From positions 1-44,766 of the forward strand of contig NZ_JAAHGH010000058.1 of the NCBI RefSeq assembly GCF_010672525.1: DNA of 44,766 nt. The letters run 5' to 3'. This document shows, in pieces, positions 1-8,541 of this stretch. A program made the translations under genes and the position numbers. The stretch's first letter is position 1, and the number at the start of each line of letters is the position of its first letter. Source of the DNA: Okeania sp. SIO2B3 (GTDB lineage: Bacteria; Cyanobacteriota; Cyanobacteriia; Cyanobacteriales; Microcoleaceae). A model generated the notes under the pieces. That model had not been told where the DNA came from. It saw only the letters and a list, made by a program, of their open reading frames with translations, and ran no database searches.

Positions 1-158
<158 letters not shown>

Positions 159-190
159 TTTTATGAAGGTATAGAACTTTCAATTCTTGA

Positions 191-230
191 ATGGCTCCTA
201 CAAATTAACAATGTAGGAGCCATTATTTTT
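191..230 (+). terminator. Rho-independent terminator of psbD
   Basis: Perfect 12-bp inverted repeat ATGGCTCCTACA (191-202) / TGTAGGAGCCAT (212-223) with a 9-nt loop, followed by TATTTTT. It sits 33 bp after the psbD stop and should end that transcript. Confidence 0.85.
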
Positions 231-318
231 GGAAGATTAGGCACTTTTTTCAATTCAGCCTATATATAGCACTTTTTAAGTAAGGGATTAACAGTGGCAG
301 AATAATAATATTCACTCA

Positions 319-595
319 TTGACATACTCCCGACGTTGCGCTAACGCGACAACGCGGGATTCTTCTGTCAGAAAAAAAAGCTGACTGCTGTTTATACAGA
401 GGTGATGTCCTCCCCCTGTGTTTAGAACAATTAAAATCTATTTATTTGTAATTGTCAATAGCTATCAAGGCATATACTACAATATAATCTGTATGCGACA
501 AAGTGAAAATCCCCTCAGAACAACACAGATAACGCCCGGCTTTCCCATACGGCGCTCCCCTCCGGGAGAGCGCGGGACTTCCCGCCGGGGGAGTT
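319..595 (-). mobile_element. Non-autonomous IS200/IS605-type element, no tnpB
   Basis: On the minus strand this has a left-end hairpin region (about 505-595, with GCGCTCTCCC/GGGAG-type palindromes) and a right-end hairpin CCCGCGTTGTCGC...GCAACGTCGGG finishing in GTCAA (319-362). The right end is nearly identical to that of the tnpB element at 21238-22729 and to the one at 4524-4568. The roughly 140 bp between the ends has no tnpB sequence, so it would need proteins supplied in trans. The right boundary is approximate. Confidence 0.7.
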
Positions 596-729
596 AAAAT
601 CATGGTTCGATAGTCTATACCTGATAAACCTGCAATGTATTATCTATTTTTGTTTTGAAAAAACTAGCATATTTGGTATTTAAAGAGAGATAATCTCTCA
701 AGCTTTTTTTTGTTATTATCTGTATCTAA

Positions 730-857
730 TACCAAATTCAAGAAAGATTGTTACAGTAAAATATAAATGCTTAACGGAATTGAAAAATCTTCACTTTTTA
801 TTTATTATACCTAACACCTTGAATAGCCAATGTAGCAATATTTTTTGAAAATGGTAT
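730..857. repeat. R3-type MITE with ATACCA terminal inverted repeats
   Basis: The left end (ATACCAAATTCAAGAAAG, continuing into TTGTTACA) and the inverted right end (ATACCATTTTCAAAAAAT, continuing into TTGCTACA) pair over about 27 positions with roughly five mismatches. The same ends recur at 9011-9208, 25494-25689 and 25931-26099. There is no coding capacity. Confidence 0.6.
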
Positions 858-937
858 AAAACTTTTAATTAACTCTTAATTTTTGGTTATTAAGTTATTT
901 AAGTCCTTAACTAATACAAAAAAAATTAACAAGATAA

Positions 938-968
938 TTGCATTCTCAAATTTTTGTGCTACTATACT
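938..968 (+). promoter_or_regulatory. Possible promoter of the 1019-1255 leader region
   Basis: TTGCAT (938-943) and TATACT (963-968) are separated by 19 bp, slightly long for a sigma70-type promoter. A start near 975 would give a short 5' UTR ending in the strong Shine-Dalgarno sequence AAGGAGGTGAT. This is consensus matching only. Confidence 0.35.
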
Positions 969-1018
969 AATAGTAAAGATTATTGAAAACCGCTTAGGGA
1001 TATAAGGAGGTGATGCCC

Positions 1019-1090
1019 ATGCAAGATAGTAGTAAACGCTTGGGTCACCAGATTGGAAAATACCAGCTGTGTGCTGGGGCTGGACTTTAG
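1019..1090 (+). CDS. Possible 23-residue leader peptide
   Basis: This is a short ATG frame (23 codons, stop TAG 1088-1090) beginning MQDSSKRLGHQ and ending CAGAGL. Its main support is the best ribosome-binding site in the window: AAGGAGGTGAT lies 5-8 nt upstream of the ATG and is fully complementary to the 16S 3' end. Its last two thirds lie inside the 5' arm of the strong inverted repeat 1042-1187, so ribosomes translating it would disturb that fold. I recognise no family. It could be a regulatory leader peptide for the pterin dehydratase gene downstream, a free micropeptide, or chance. Conservation of the frame is untested. Confidence 0.4.
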   Translation: MQDSSKRLGHQIGKYQLCAGAGL

Positions 1091-1187
1091 TAGCTAGCTT
1101 GTTTCCCCCTCTGGGGAAGTTAAAATTTATTTTAACTAAGCTGTTCTGGGGTTTCTCCCAGCAGTTAGGTTCCAATCAAGGTGACCC
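1042..1187 (+). ncRNA. Candidate structured RNA or leader (or inverted-repeat element)
   Basis: The outer stem GGGTCACC-GATTGGAA (1042-1058) pairs with TTCCAATC-GGTGACCC (1170-1187) apart from a small bulge. Inside are four local hairpins: CCAGC/GCTGG at 1063-1077, TTCCCC/GGGGAA, a 9-bp AGTTAAAAT/ATTTTAACT hairpin, and CTGGG/CCCAG. Such a compact multibranched fold suggests a structured RNA. I cannot match it to 6S RNA, SRP RNA, tmRNA, RNase P RNA or a known riboswitch. A MITE with these terminal repeats is the alternative, but no target duplication is visible at its ends. Confidence 0.45.
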
Positions 1188-1193
1188 GCTAGA

Positions 1194-1261
1194 CCGCTCT
1201 TATTGTAAAGTAGTACTGTAGCAAATGCTAAAATACTACATTATGATAAGAGCGGATAGTT
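1194..1261 (+). terminator. Terminator/attenuator hairpin ahead of the pterin dehydratase gene
   Basis: A long stem CCGCTCTTAT (1194-1203) / ATAAGAGCGG (1246-1255), with an inner GTAGTA/TACTAC stem, is followed by a short T run that merges into GGAGAA, the ribosome-binding site of the next gene. The position between a leader ORF and the next start codon is that of an attenuator. It could equally terminate an upstream RNA. Confidence 0.5.
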
Positions 1262-1274
1262 TTTGGAGAATTTT

Positions 1275-1556
1275 ATGACTGAATTACTTAGTGCAGAAGA
1301 AATTAGTCAACGTAGCAATCAATTATCAGACTGGAAGATAGAAGGAAATAAACTTCAGTGTGTAAAAATATTTAAGAATTTTGTCGAGGCAGTTAGTTTT
1401 GTCAATCAATTAGTAAATCCAGCTGAGGCATCACAGCATCATCCTGATATAGAGATATCTTATAATAAAGTAATCATTAATTTAACAACCCATGATGCTG
1501 GCGGTTTAACAGAAAAAGACTTTAGCATGGCTAAAGAAATATCTGCTTTAGAATAA
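1275..1556 (+). CDS. Pterin-4a-carbinolamine dehydratase (PCD/DCoH family)
   Basis: A 93-residue protein matching the whole PCD family length. The signature region reads PAEASQHHPDIEISYNKV followed by LTTHDAGGLTEKDF: the paired His and the later His of this family form the pterin site. The enzyme dehydrates 4a-hydroxytetrahydropterin during pterin recycling. In cyanobacteria without an obvious aromatic hydroxylase its role is uncertain, and pterin or regulatory functions have been proposed. I chose ATG 1275 because GGAGAA (1265-1270) sits 5 nt upstream; the TTG at 1263 overlaps that site. The gene directly follows the leader/hairpin region 1019-1255, which may control it. No partner gene is adjacent. 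Confidence 0.92.
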   Translation: MTELLSAEEISQRSNQLSDWKIEGNKLQCVKIFKNFVEAVSFVNQLVNPAEASQHHPDIEISYNKVIINLTTHDAGGLTEKDFSMAKEISALE

Positions 1557-1590
1557 GCTAGTTTTCATAGTTTAATATAAATTTAAGATA

Positions 1591-1611
1591 ACCCCTTCAT
1601 AATCAGGGGGT
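1591..1611 (+). terminator. Weak terminator-like hairpin after the PCD gene
   Basis: ACCCC and GGGGT flank an 11-nt loop 34 bp after the stop codon. There is no clear T tract. The rest of 1557-1901 is AT-rich with another small CCCC/GGGG inverted pair near 1669-1685 and no gene. Confidence 0.3.
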
Positions 1612-1901
1612 AAATTGGAAAATAATAAGCTTCAAATAATGTAAAATCCTTGATAAAATGTTAGTTCGCCCCCATTGATTGAGGGGATGCATTGAAGTTA
1701 GTCTAGTATGGATTAGCTAACTGAGTACTCATAATAAATTCTCTAATTAAAACTGCAGTTAAATAAACAAAACCTAGAATTTTGATGCCTTTAAATTCAA
1801 AATAATTTTCTTTGATTGTTTTACTACCCGAAAGTTAACTATATTAATTTAATTAGTAATTAAGTTTGTTCAGGATAAAGGCTAGTTAATAGCCCGAAAT
1901 T

Positions 1902-3542
1902 ATGTTCCAACTAAATATTCTCAAGTGGATGCAAGAATCCGCTACCGAGAGCACAGAATTATTGATAGAGCAGCTACTAGATATTGGTGCTGCCCTTTCA
2001 GATACTTACGATTTGGGCGATCTTTTACATTTAATTTTATCCAAAAGTCGGGAGATAACTTGTAGTGATGCAGGCAGCGTCTATCTAGTAGAAAAAAAAG
2101 GAAATCAACCATCTAGGTTATTGTTCAAGGTAGCGCAAAACGATTCTTTGCCAGACTTTTCTTTCCACGAGCTGGCGATCAATATGACACCGAAAAGCTT
2201 GGCCGGATATGTTGCTCTTACAGGTGAAAGTTTAAACTTATCAGATGCCTATAATTTACCTTTAAGTGTACCTTATAAATTTGACAAAAGCTTCGACAAA
2301 AATACTGGTTATCGCACCTGTTCTGTGTTAGTTTTACCTATGCAAAATAGGTCTCAAGAAATAATTGGAGTCCTCCAATTAATTAATCGCAAGATTAACT
2401 CAAATGCAGTATTAACAGCAAATAATTTTCAAGAATTAATTCAGCCATACTCACAATGGGAAGAACGAATAGTAAGTTCCCTTGCCTCCCAAGCAGCTAT
2501 ATCAATAGAAAGAAATCATTTACAAGAAAATATTGAAAATCTATTTGAGGGTTTTGTCAAAGCATCAGTACAAGCAATAGAAGCTAGAGATCAATGTACT
2601 TCAGGTCATTCAGAGCGAGTAGCAAAATTAACAGTAAGCTTGTGTCAAGAAGTTAATACTATTACTAGCGGGCCTTTATGGGGCGTGTCCTTTAACGAGC
2701 AGCAAATTAAAGAAGTTCGGTATGCTGCTTTGCTGCATGATTTCGGTAAAATTGGAGTTCCAGAAGCAATATTAACAAAACGTAAAAAACTTTATGAAGA
2801 ACAATTAGAGCTGATTGAGCAAAGGTTTTCTGTTGCTCGACGTACCTTGGAGATGGAGTATGCTCAAACCAAGTACAAACAGTTACTCGGACATTTATCT
2901 GACATATCTCAACAACATACTCAAGAAAATTGTCCTCTATGCCAAAAAATTGAAAATTTGGATTTAGAACTAGAAACAGCGATCGCCAAACTTCATAACT
3001 ATTGGCAAATAGTATTAACCGCTAACGAGCCAACTATCACAACAGAAGAACCACTGAAACAACTGAAGCAAGTATTGCTTTACACTTACAAAGACATAGA
3101 TGGTCAAATTAAGTCACTAATTACACCAGAGGAAATGGCTCAACTGGCAGTCCCTCGAGGTAACTTGACTTTTGAAGAAAGAAAAGCTATAGAATCTCAT
3201 GTAACTCATTCTTACGAATTTCTGAAGAGAATTCCCTGGACAAATAACTTACAGCAAATTCCAGAAATTGCCTATGGACACCATGAAAAATTGGACGGTA
3301 GTGGTTATCCCAGGGGACTAAAGCAAAAAGATATTCCTATTCAAGCCCAGATTATGGTTATTGCAGATATATATGATGCTTTAACAGCAGGCGATCGCCC
3401 CTACAAAAAAGGTTTGCCTGTAGAAGCGGCTCTGAGAATTATGCGTCGTGAAGCAGACCAGAATAAAATTAATAGCAACTTCTTGGAACTATTTGAACAA
3501 CGAGAAGTCTTCTCCATACTAGGGCACAGCCTTGATTATTAA
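1902..3542 (+). CDS. GAF domain / HD-GYP domain signalling protein
   Basis: A 546-residue cytoplasmic protein without membrane segments. Residues about 25-205 look like a GAF sensor domain. From about 215 the HD-GYP domain begins (GHSERVAKL), with the metal-binding HD pair at 279-280 (LLHDFGKIG) and the defining motif HHEKLDGSGYPRG near 458-471. It ends with VIADIYDALTAGDRPY, also typical. HD-GYP proteins generally hydrolyse cyclic di-GMP, so this is probably a GAF-regulated c-di-GMP phosphodiesterase. Between the HD and GYP motifs is an unusually long, charged, helical insertion (about 290-430) that includes CPLC near 344. The ATG at 1902 was taken as start; the ribosome-binding site is weak. 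The gene stands alone. Confidence 0.9.
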   Translation: MFQLNILKWMQESATESTELLIEQLLDIGAALSDTYDLGDLLHLILSKSREITCSDAGSVYLVEKKGNQPSRLLFKVAQNDSLPDFSFHELAINMTPKSLAGYVALTGESLNLSDAYNLPLSVPYKFDKSFDKNTGYRTCSVLVLPMQNRSQEIIGVLQLINRKINSNAVLTANNFQELIQPYSQWEERIVSSLASQAAISIERNHLQENIENLFEGFVKASVQAIEARDQCTSGHSERVAKLTVSLCQEVNTITSGPLWGVSFNEQQIKEVRYAALLHDFGKIGVPEAILTKRKKLYEEQLELIEQRFSVARRTLEMEYAQTKYKQLLGHLSDISQQHTQENCPLCQKIENLDLELETAIAKLHNYWQIVLTANEPTITTEEPLKQLKQVLLYTYKDIDGQIKSLITPEEMAQLAVPRGNLTFEERKAIESHVTHSYEFLKRIPWTNNLQQIPEIAYGHHEKLDGSGYPRGLKQKDIPIQAQIMVIADIYDALTAGDRPYKKGLPVEAALRIMRREADQNKINSNFLELFEQREVFSILGHSLDY

Positions 3543-3609
3543 CGGCAGACCAGCCAAATCAATTAATCAATTTCTTAAATAAGAAAAAGGGTAAACTACA
3601 GTCAGAATT

Positions 3610-4093
3610 AAAGGAGACTAAAAGTAGTAATCGAATCAAAAGATTATCGACAAAAAGAAATTTAAAGATGGATGATTATCTGCAGGCATACTAGCAGGTA
3701 TATTATTAATCATCTGATAGGGTGGGAGATAGGAATTTTAGCAATAGGAAATAATCCTAACTGGAAACAAGGCATAAATCTTGGCCAAAAAAACAATCAA
3801 AATTTTGTTCAAATTCCTTTTTTTAAGTTAATTTAAAAACTTTAATACAAAGCCAAATTAGTAGGAATCAAAGTAATAATTAATGAAGAGAGTTATACTT
3901 CAATTGCTAGTTTTTTAGACTGGGACGACTTACCAGTTGATCAAAAAGGTGTCAAACATAGATAAGCGTGGTAAACGAGTGAAAAGAGGACTTGATCAAG
4001 CTTCAAATGGTGTCAAATACAATGAAACGTGTCAATGGAAGTTTAAACACCGATACGAAAAGCAGTCCCAAACGCTTTTAGCAATGGGATAGA
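3610..4093 (+). pseudogene. Decayed tnpB (IS200/IS605 family)
   Basis: Remnants of the C-terminal half of a TnpB can be read across several frames: RIKRLSTKRNLKMDDYL near 3630, then IGNNPNWKQGINLGQKNN and VGIKVIINEESYTS near 3740-3900, then RVKRGL...ASNGVKYN near 3977-4025. These match the cyanobacterial TnpB block that contains the RuvC glutamate and the zinc-ribbon region. In-frame stops (for example in KLI-stop-KL) and at least one frameshift make it non-functional. Downstream (4100-4190) is a palindromic tail with GCCTCCTCCGGAGGAGCTGCG, probably the former right end plus a small dispersed repeat. Confidence 0.85.
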
Positions 4094-4250
4094 GGAGCCA
4101 GTGCGCCCTTGCGGGTCTCCCGACTTGAAGCAACTGGCGTGGTGTTGTAGTGCCTCCTCCGGAGGAGCTGCGCTAACACCCCGTTAAGGTAACACTTAAT
4201 TAAAACACTTGTCTAGGAATATTTTTCTATAGATTTAGTAACTATTTAAC

Positions 4251-4276
4251 GAAGTCAGAAGTCAGAAGTCAGAAGT
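4251..4276 (+). repeat. Heptanucleotide tandem repeat (GAAGTCA)
   Basis: Nearly four head-to-tail copies of GAAGTCA. Such 7-bp short tandem repeats (STRR) are a known feature of cyanobacterial genomes; other 7-mers occur elsewhere in the window. Confidence 0.8.
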
Positions 4277-4523
4277 TATAGTCATTCTGGTTTAGATTGA
4301 GACGAGTTGTTCTTGCTGTGAAAGGGTTTTATCTGAAAAAGTGCCCCATTCTTATTCAGAAGAACTATATTTTTGTAACAGGGATTTGAGCAAGGCTCCA
4401 AAAATATTTGGCCTTAAAAGCCGGAGTTTTAGACCCAATTATTTTGATAAAGTACACTCGAAAAAGCAAAAATTTATACTAGAGACGCAAATATCAAAAA
4501 TTATTTAGGCCATGATTAACAGA

Positions 4524-4845
4524 TTGACATCCTCCCGACGTTGCGCATGGCGCGACAACGCGGGATTCCTAAACCTCGCGACTCAGGACTTTCTGCTTCC
4601 TTTTGACAGAGGAGCTGCGCTAACGTAGCACCTGCCTCCGAGGCCAAACCTCTTTCTGGTCTAAAGGCGCGTTCCACAGACTGACATTGCTAGCCCAGCA
4701 GCAAAATTTTAATACTAACACACTATTGGCATGCGCCGCAAAATTGATTGGTTTTCCCATCCCTCCGCTCCCCTAATAGCTGTCGCACTTGCTCCGCCTT
4801 TCATGTCGGCGACAGCCGAAACGGGAGAGCGCGGGTCTTTAAGCA
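4524..4845 (-). mobile_element. Non-autonomous IS200/IS605-type element with an internal insertion
   Basis: On the minus strand the left end is at 4743-4845 and the right end at 4524-4568, the latter with the CCCGCGTTG...CAACGTCGGG hairpin and terminal GTCAA. It is the same subfamily as the element at 319-595 and the tnpB element at 21238-22729. The left-end hairpin (GGGAGAGCGCGGG arm) is interrupted by a palindromic insert containing GCTGTCGC/GCGACAGC (about 4778-4818), a smaller repeat within the repeat. There is no tnpB. Confidence 0.7.
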
Positions 4846-5154
4846 ACGTTGAGATAAAAAAATTCTGTATAGAGGTTGTTGATAAAAAAAAATTGTGATA
4901 ACCTTTCTCTCAACTACCTAATATATTTGTGTAGGTAAGCTGGTGGTTTGATAATCCTCAGCTTAAGTTATGTGTAAAAATCTTAGAGTTAAATTAAATT
5001 TTTAGTAAGAGTTCAAAGAAAGCTCTGTTTGTGCTATGAGTGAAGTCTAACAGACTTCAAAATTTGTTCATAAGGTTGGGAGTATTGATAAGATTGCCGA
5101 TCTATCTAATTTTGTTAAGAGCTACCTAGACTCGAATCAAAAATTAGAAATAGG

Positions 5155-5262
5155 GCGGTAGGGCATTCCGTCCTTAAAGCACGCGCTTGTCCGACGGGGT
5201 ACCGGGACTGCGAAACGAGAAGCCCACACTATACCGCAAGGTTAGTGTGGGAGTATGTCACA
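5155..5262 (+). mobile_element. IS200/IS605 right end, omega-RNA-like remnant (TCAC type)
   Basis: The block runs from GGGCGGTAGGGCATTCCG to a terminal hairpin CCCACACTA...TAGTGTGGG followed by GAGTATGTCAC. A near-identical block at 10693-10799 directly follows a TnpB C-terminus, which identifies this one as the tail/guide-scaffold region of the same kind of element. The tnpB gene itself is gone. Confidence 0.65.
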
Positions 5263-5299
5263 CCAGATACAATGCAACTCCTTTTCAGTAATCAAGAAG

Positions 5300-5733
5300 T
5301 TGCAAAGTTCCAACTTTGATGTCGGCAAGGGGTCTCCCGTTAACTTATGTATAACGGGAGGGTAATTGCCGACCAACAAATAAACCGCGTAGCGTCCACT
5401 TAGTTTCTTGCATTGTGTGCTTTTTTGTGTTACTGGTGACTATACTCAGGAGTAGCGGTAATACGCACCTGATAACAGCACCCTCGAAAACGACATAGAG
5501 TATGGGGTTCAATTGGCGAAGTTAAGCGTCAACCCGTGAAAAGGTAAAACTCTTGAGGGAACTTTCTGCAGTAAAGAATTGTTTAGTACAAAAAGGCGGT
5601 GGGTCTCATCGTCTCTGTCTGTGGAGGGTTAAGTGGTTGCACTCCCTTTGAAACAGAAAGCCCGCGTCCGTGAGGTGGGGAAGCCTACATCATAATCGCG
5701 AGATTTGATGTAGGAGAACGTCACGGCAAAAGC
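5300..5733 (+). mobile_element. Second IS200/IS605 end remnant with nested hairpins
   Basis: It begins with a double hairpin: GTCGGCAA/TTGCCGAC enclosing CTCCCGTTA/TAACGGGAG (5322-5374). It ends with CCTACATCA/TGATGTAGG followed by GAGAACGTCAC (about 5686-5726). Between them a frame reading AVGLIVSVCGGLSG (near 5600) and ending ESPRP-stop resembles the 3' coding tail of IS1341-type tnpB. It is interpreted as an omega-RNA/right-end remnant, possibly with a left-end-like structure in front; there is no intact gene. Confidence 0.5.
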
Positions 5734-5810
5734 TATGCTCGCCAATCAAACCTAACTAATAAATATAGTCAAACAGTCTTTCTTGAATCGGTGTGAGGAT
5801 GAGAGGGAAA

Positions 5811-7703
5811 ATGTCAAAAAAATTCTGGAATTGTTTACTATTTAGTCCAGCAGTCTTAGGAGCAACCCTTGTTGCATCCTCAGCCGCTGTAGCTACTGAA
5901 GGTCAATCAGCTAATCTGGTTGCTCAATCTCAAGATACAAGCATAGAAATACAGGGAACTGAACTATTAGCTCAAGTCCCTGGAACAAATTCAGCTAATT
6001 CTGTTGCTAATGCACCAGCAACGACTATACGACAAATAAACCGCTACGGAAGAGAAGGACGTAATCTTCGTCAACCAAGTCTTCGTAATCTTAATAGAGG
6101 AAGAAGAAAAACAAAGGGTCAAGTTACTTCTGTATCCCAACTTTCTGATGTTCAACCTACAGATTGGGCATTTCAAGCACTACAATCCTTAGTTGAGCGT
6201 TATGGATGTATAGTTGGATATCCGGATGGTACTTATAGGGGCAACCGTGCTTTGACCCGTTTTGAATTTGCGGCTGGTGTTAATGCTTGCTTAGATAGAA
6301 TTACAGAACTATTACAAGCTGCTATAGCAGATACAGTAAGTAGAGAAGACCTGGCAATTTTACAAAGATTACAAGAGGAATTTTCTGCTGAATTAGCTAT
6401 TTTGCGGGGTCGTGTTGATGCTCTAGAAGCTCGTGCTGCGGAATTAGAGGCCAATCAATTTTCGACAACTACCAAACTTAGAGGTGAGGTAATTTTTGCC
6501 TTTGTTGATAACTTTGAAGACCAAGGGCGATACGGAACCTTCAACGATAATACACAAGACGAAGACCAAACAGTATTTCAATACAGGGTACGTTTGGATT
6601 TCAACACTAGCTTTTCTGGTGAGGACTTATTATTTACAAGGTTACAAGCAGGTAATGCTCAAGCATTTAACCAGAAGATAGCTGAGGCTGAGGGACAGCA
6701 AACTTTTAATGTTCTTAACCTTACAGATGATACGGTTGAGCTAGATAAACTTTTCTATAAATTCCCTGTCAGGGATAACATTAGAGTAACAATAGCTGCT
6801 AATAAAGTAAGTTGGTACGATTTTGTTCCTACTCTCAACCCTTACATGGAAGATTATGATGGAGGAAGTGGTTCTTTAAGTGCTTTTGGTCAAAGGAGTC
6901 CGATCTATCGTTTAGGGGGAGGTAAAGGACTTGGCGTTGAGTATGATTTTGGTTGCAAAGACCAATATGCTTGTGTTTATAGTCCATTTTCTGTATCTTT
7001 TGGTTACTTAGCAGCGGAAGGTGAAGACCCTCGCGAAGGAAGAGGTCTGTTTAATGGAGATTATGCTGCACTGGCACAACTAACCTTTACTCCGATCAAA
7101 AATTTCCAAATTGGACTTACTTATAACAAAGGCTATTTTGGACCAGGAAATTTTGGATATGATGATGGTGCAGCTACAGGTCTAGGGGATAATGGCAGTT
7201 TAAACAGTGGTTTTGTAGGAACTGGTGTTGCTAATACTATCTTTGGTTTAAATGCTGAACTTAATGACCGCCGACCTGGTTCAGTTAATATTGCCCAGCC
7301 AGTTTCGACTAATGCTTATGGTGTACAAATGTCCTGGCGAGCAGCTGATTGGGTAACTATTAATGGCTTTGGTATGTATCTTGATGGGAAGCTGATTGGT
7401 TTAGGTGATTTTGAACAATGGAGTTATGGAGCAAATTTAGCTTTCCCCGATCTGTTTAAGGAAGGTAGTTTAGGTGGTATTGTTGTAGGCCGAGAACCTT
7501 ATATGAATGAACTACAAGTTCCTGGCGGGTTGGCATCGGGATTACGACAAGATATGTCATGGCACATAGAAGCATTCTACAAATATCAAGTTACAGATAA
7601 TATCTCGATTACTCCTGGTGTGACTGTAATTACAAATGCTAACCAAGATGATGATAATGATGAATTAATTATCGGTACTATCAGAACTACATTCCAGTTC
7701 TAG
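5811..7703 (+). CDS. SLH-domain OprB-family porin (cyanobacterial iron-uptake-porin type)
   Basis: A 630-residue outer-membrane protein. It has an N-terminal signal peptide (MSKKFWNC, hydrophobic stretch, ASSAAVA). About residues 105-165 form an SLH domain (LSDVQPTDWAFQALQSLVER, YPDGTYRGNRALTRFEF) that anchors the protein to the peptidoglycan layer. A heptad coiled coil follows (LQRLQEEFSAELAILRGRVD) before the OprB-type beta-barrel from about 220 to the terminal TTFQF, whose final Phe is typical of outer-membrane proteins. This architecture is that of the abundant cyanobacterial porins that pass small solutes or inorganic ions such as iron; the substrate is not shown. ATG 5811 is preferred over upstream in-frame GTG/ATG because AGAGGG precedes it. 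Confidence 0.93.
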   Translation: MSKKFWNCLLFSPAVLGATLVASSAAVATEGQSANLVAQSQDTSIEIQGTELLAQVPGTNSANSVANAPATTIRQINRYGREGRNLRQPSLRNLNRGRRKTKGQVTSVSQLSDVQPTDWAFQALQSLVERYGCIVGYPDGTYRGNRALTRFEFAAGVNACLDRITELLQAAIADTVSREDLAILQRLQEEFSAELAILRGRVDALEARAAELEANQFSTTTKLRGEVIFAFVDNFEDQGRYGTFNDNTQDEDQTVFQYRVRLDFNTSFSGEDLLFTRLQAGNAQAFNQKIAEAEGQQTFNVLNLTDDTVELDKLFYKFPVRDNIRVTIAANKVSWYDFVPTLNPYMEDYDGGSGSLSAFGQRSPIYRLGGGKGLGVEYDFGCKDQYACVYSPFSVSFGYLAAEGEDPREGRGLFNGDYAALAQLTFTPIKNFQIGLTYNKGYFGPGNFGYDDGAATGLGDNGSLNSGFVGTGVANTIFGLNAELNDRRPGSVNIAQPVSTNAYGVQMSWRAADWVTINGFGMYLDGKLIGLGDFEQWSYGANLAFPDLFKEGSLGGIVVGREPYMNELQVPGGLASGLRQDMSWHIEAFYKYQVTDNISITPGVTVITNANQDDDNDELIIGTIRTTFQF

Positions 7704-7720
7704 TGATTAGTTGAAGTTAT

Positions 7721-7741
7721 TAGGGTGGGTATTCCACCCTA
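7721..7741 (+). terminator. Terminator after the porin gene
   Basis: TAGGGTGG (7721-7728) pairs perfectly with CCACCCTA (7734-7741) around a 5-nt loop, 17 bp after the stop. The T tract is weak. Confidence 0.55.
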
Positions 7742-7782
7742 CATATCTTAAAAATTTATTTATTGCAATTTATCTAGGATGA

Positions 7783-8247
7783 TTGACTTCTCTCTCGGTT
7801 AAAACACGAGAGATTCTAAGCGGATGTTCCCAATCGGGTTAAAACCACTATTCGGAACCTTTAACGCTTAACTGTCACCGATAACTAGTCGGTGGTGGCA
7901 GTCAAAAACCACCTAGACGCTCTAACATACTGACAATTAATGCCATATGCTTTGCGCTTACTTTTCATTATTAACCCTTTCAGAGTGGTTTTACTCAAGT
8001 TTGAGCGATAAATCCCTATCTTTGCTGCCTGCTTGTCTGTTGCCTTGGTCTTGGTAGCTACATCGCGTCCTACTAGTTTCCTTCTGACAGGAATTTCACC
8101 CCTACTAGCAAAGGTTCATTGGGACAAACCTTGTTCTTACTCCCATGAATATATTATATCATATTTTTGGGATACAGGAGATTAAAATCTCCAGTTTGTT
8201 TTCATCCATCGGCTGAAGCCTGATGGCTTTCAACTGCCAAATTGAAG
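7783..8247 (-). mobile_element. Internally deleted IS608-like element
   Basis: Read on the minus strand it starts immediately after TTAC (complement of 8248-8251) and ends in GTCAA (complement of 7783-7787), the classic IS608-type left target and right end. The left end carries GAAAGCCATC...GATGGATGAAA and a GGAGATTTTAATCTCC hairpin, like the left end of the tnpB element at 44129. A short stretch of tnpB 3' coding (LSKTTLK motif) and the right-end hairpin CTCTC/GAGAG remain. The body of tnpB is missing. Confidence 0.7.
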
Positions 8248-8541
8248 GTAAAGCTAGATAATAATTCTGAGAGTTAAAAATTCTATACTTGAATTATAAA
8301 ATTATCCTGATAGATATAGCAGAAGAAAGAAGGAAGGATTGAAGTTCTAAGAAGGAAGAAGTTAGTTATATAACAGAGAAGGTGTTTAGTTATCTACAGA
8401 AAAAGGAAAAATCTAGCGTTATCTGAGTTTTAAGCTTTTGATATTTCCACACCCTTTGCTTGGACTGCTATAATAATTAATTACTTATTTGAGAACAGAT
8501 TCCTCTACATTTCTGCTTTCTGTTTATTTTTTTGATAATTA

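Noticed and set aside
876-1175. 99-codon minus-strand frame
   Set aside because: It runs antisense through the structured region 1042-1187 and the strong Shine-Dalgarno/leader; the protein is compositionally odd with no recognisable motif.
1042-1187. 6S RNA or cobalamin riboswitch identity for the structured region
   Set aside because: The fold is multibranched rather than a single long bulged helix as in 6S RNA, and no B12-box sequence is present.
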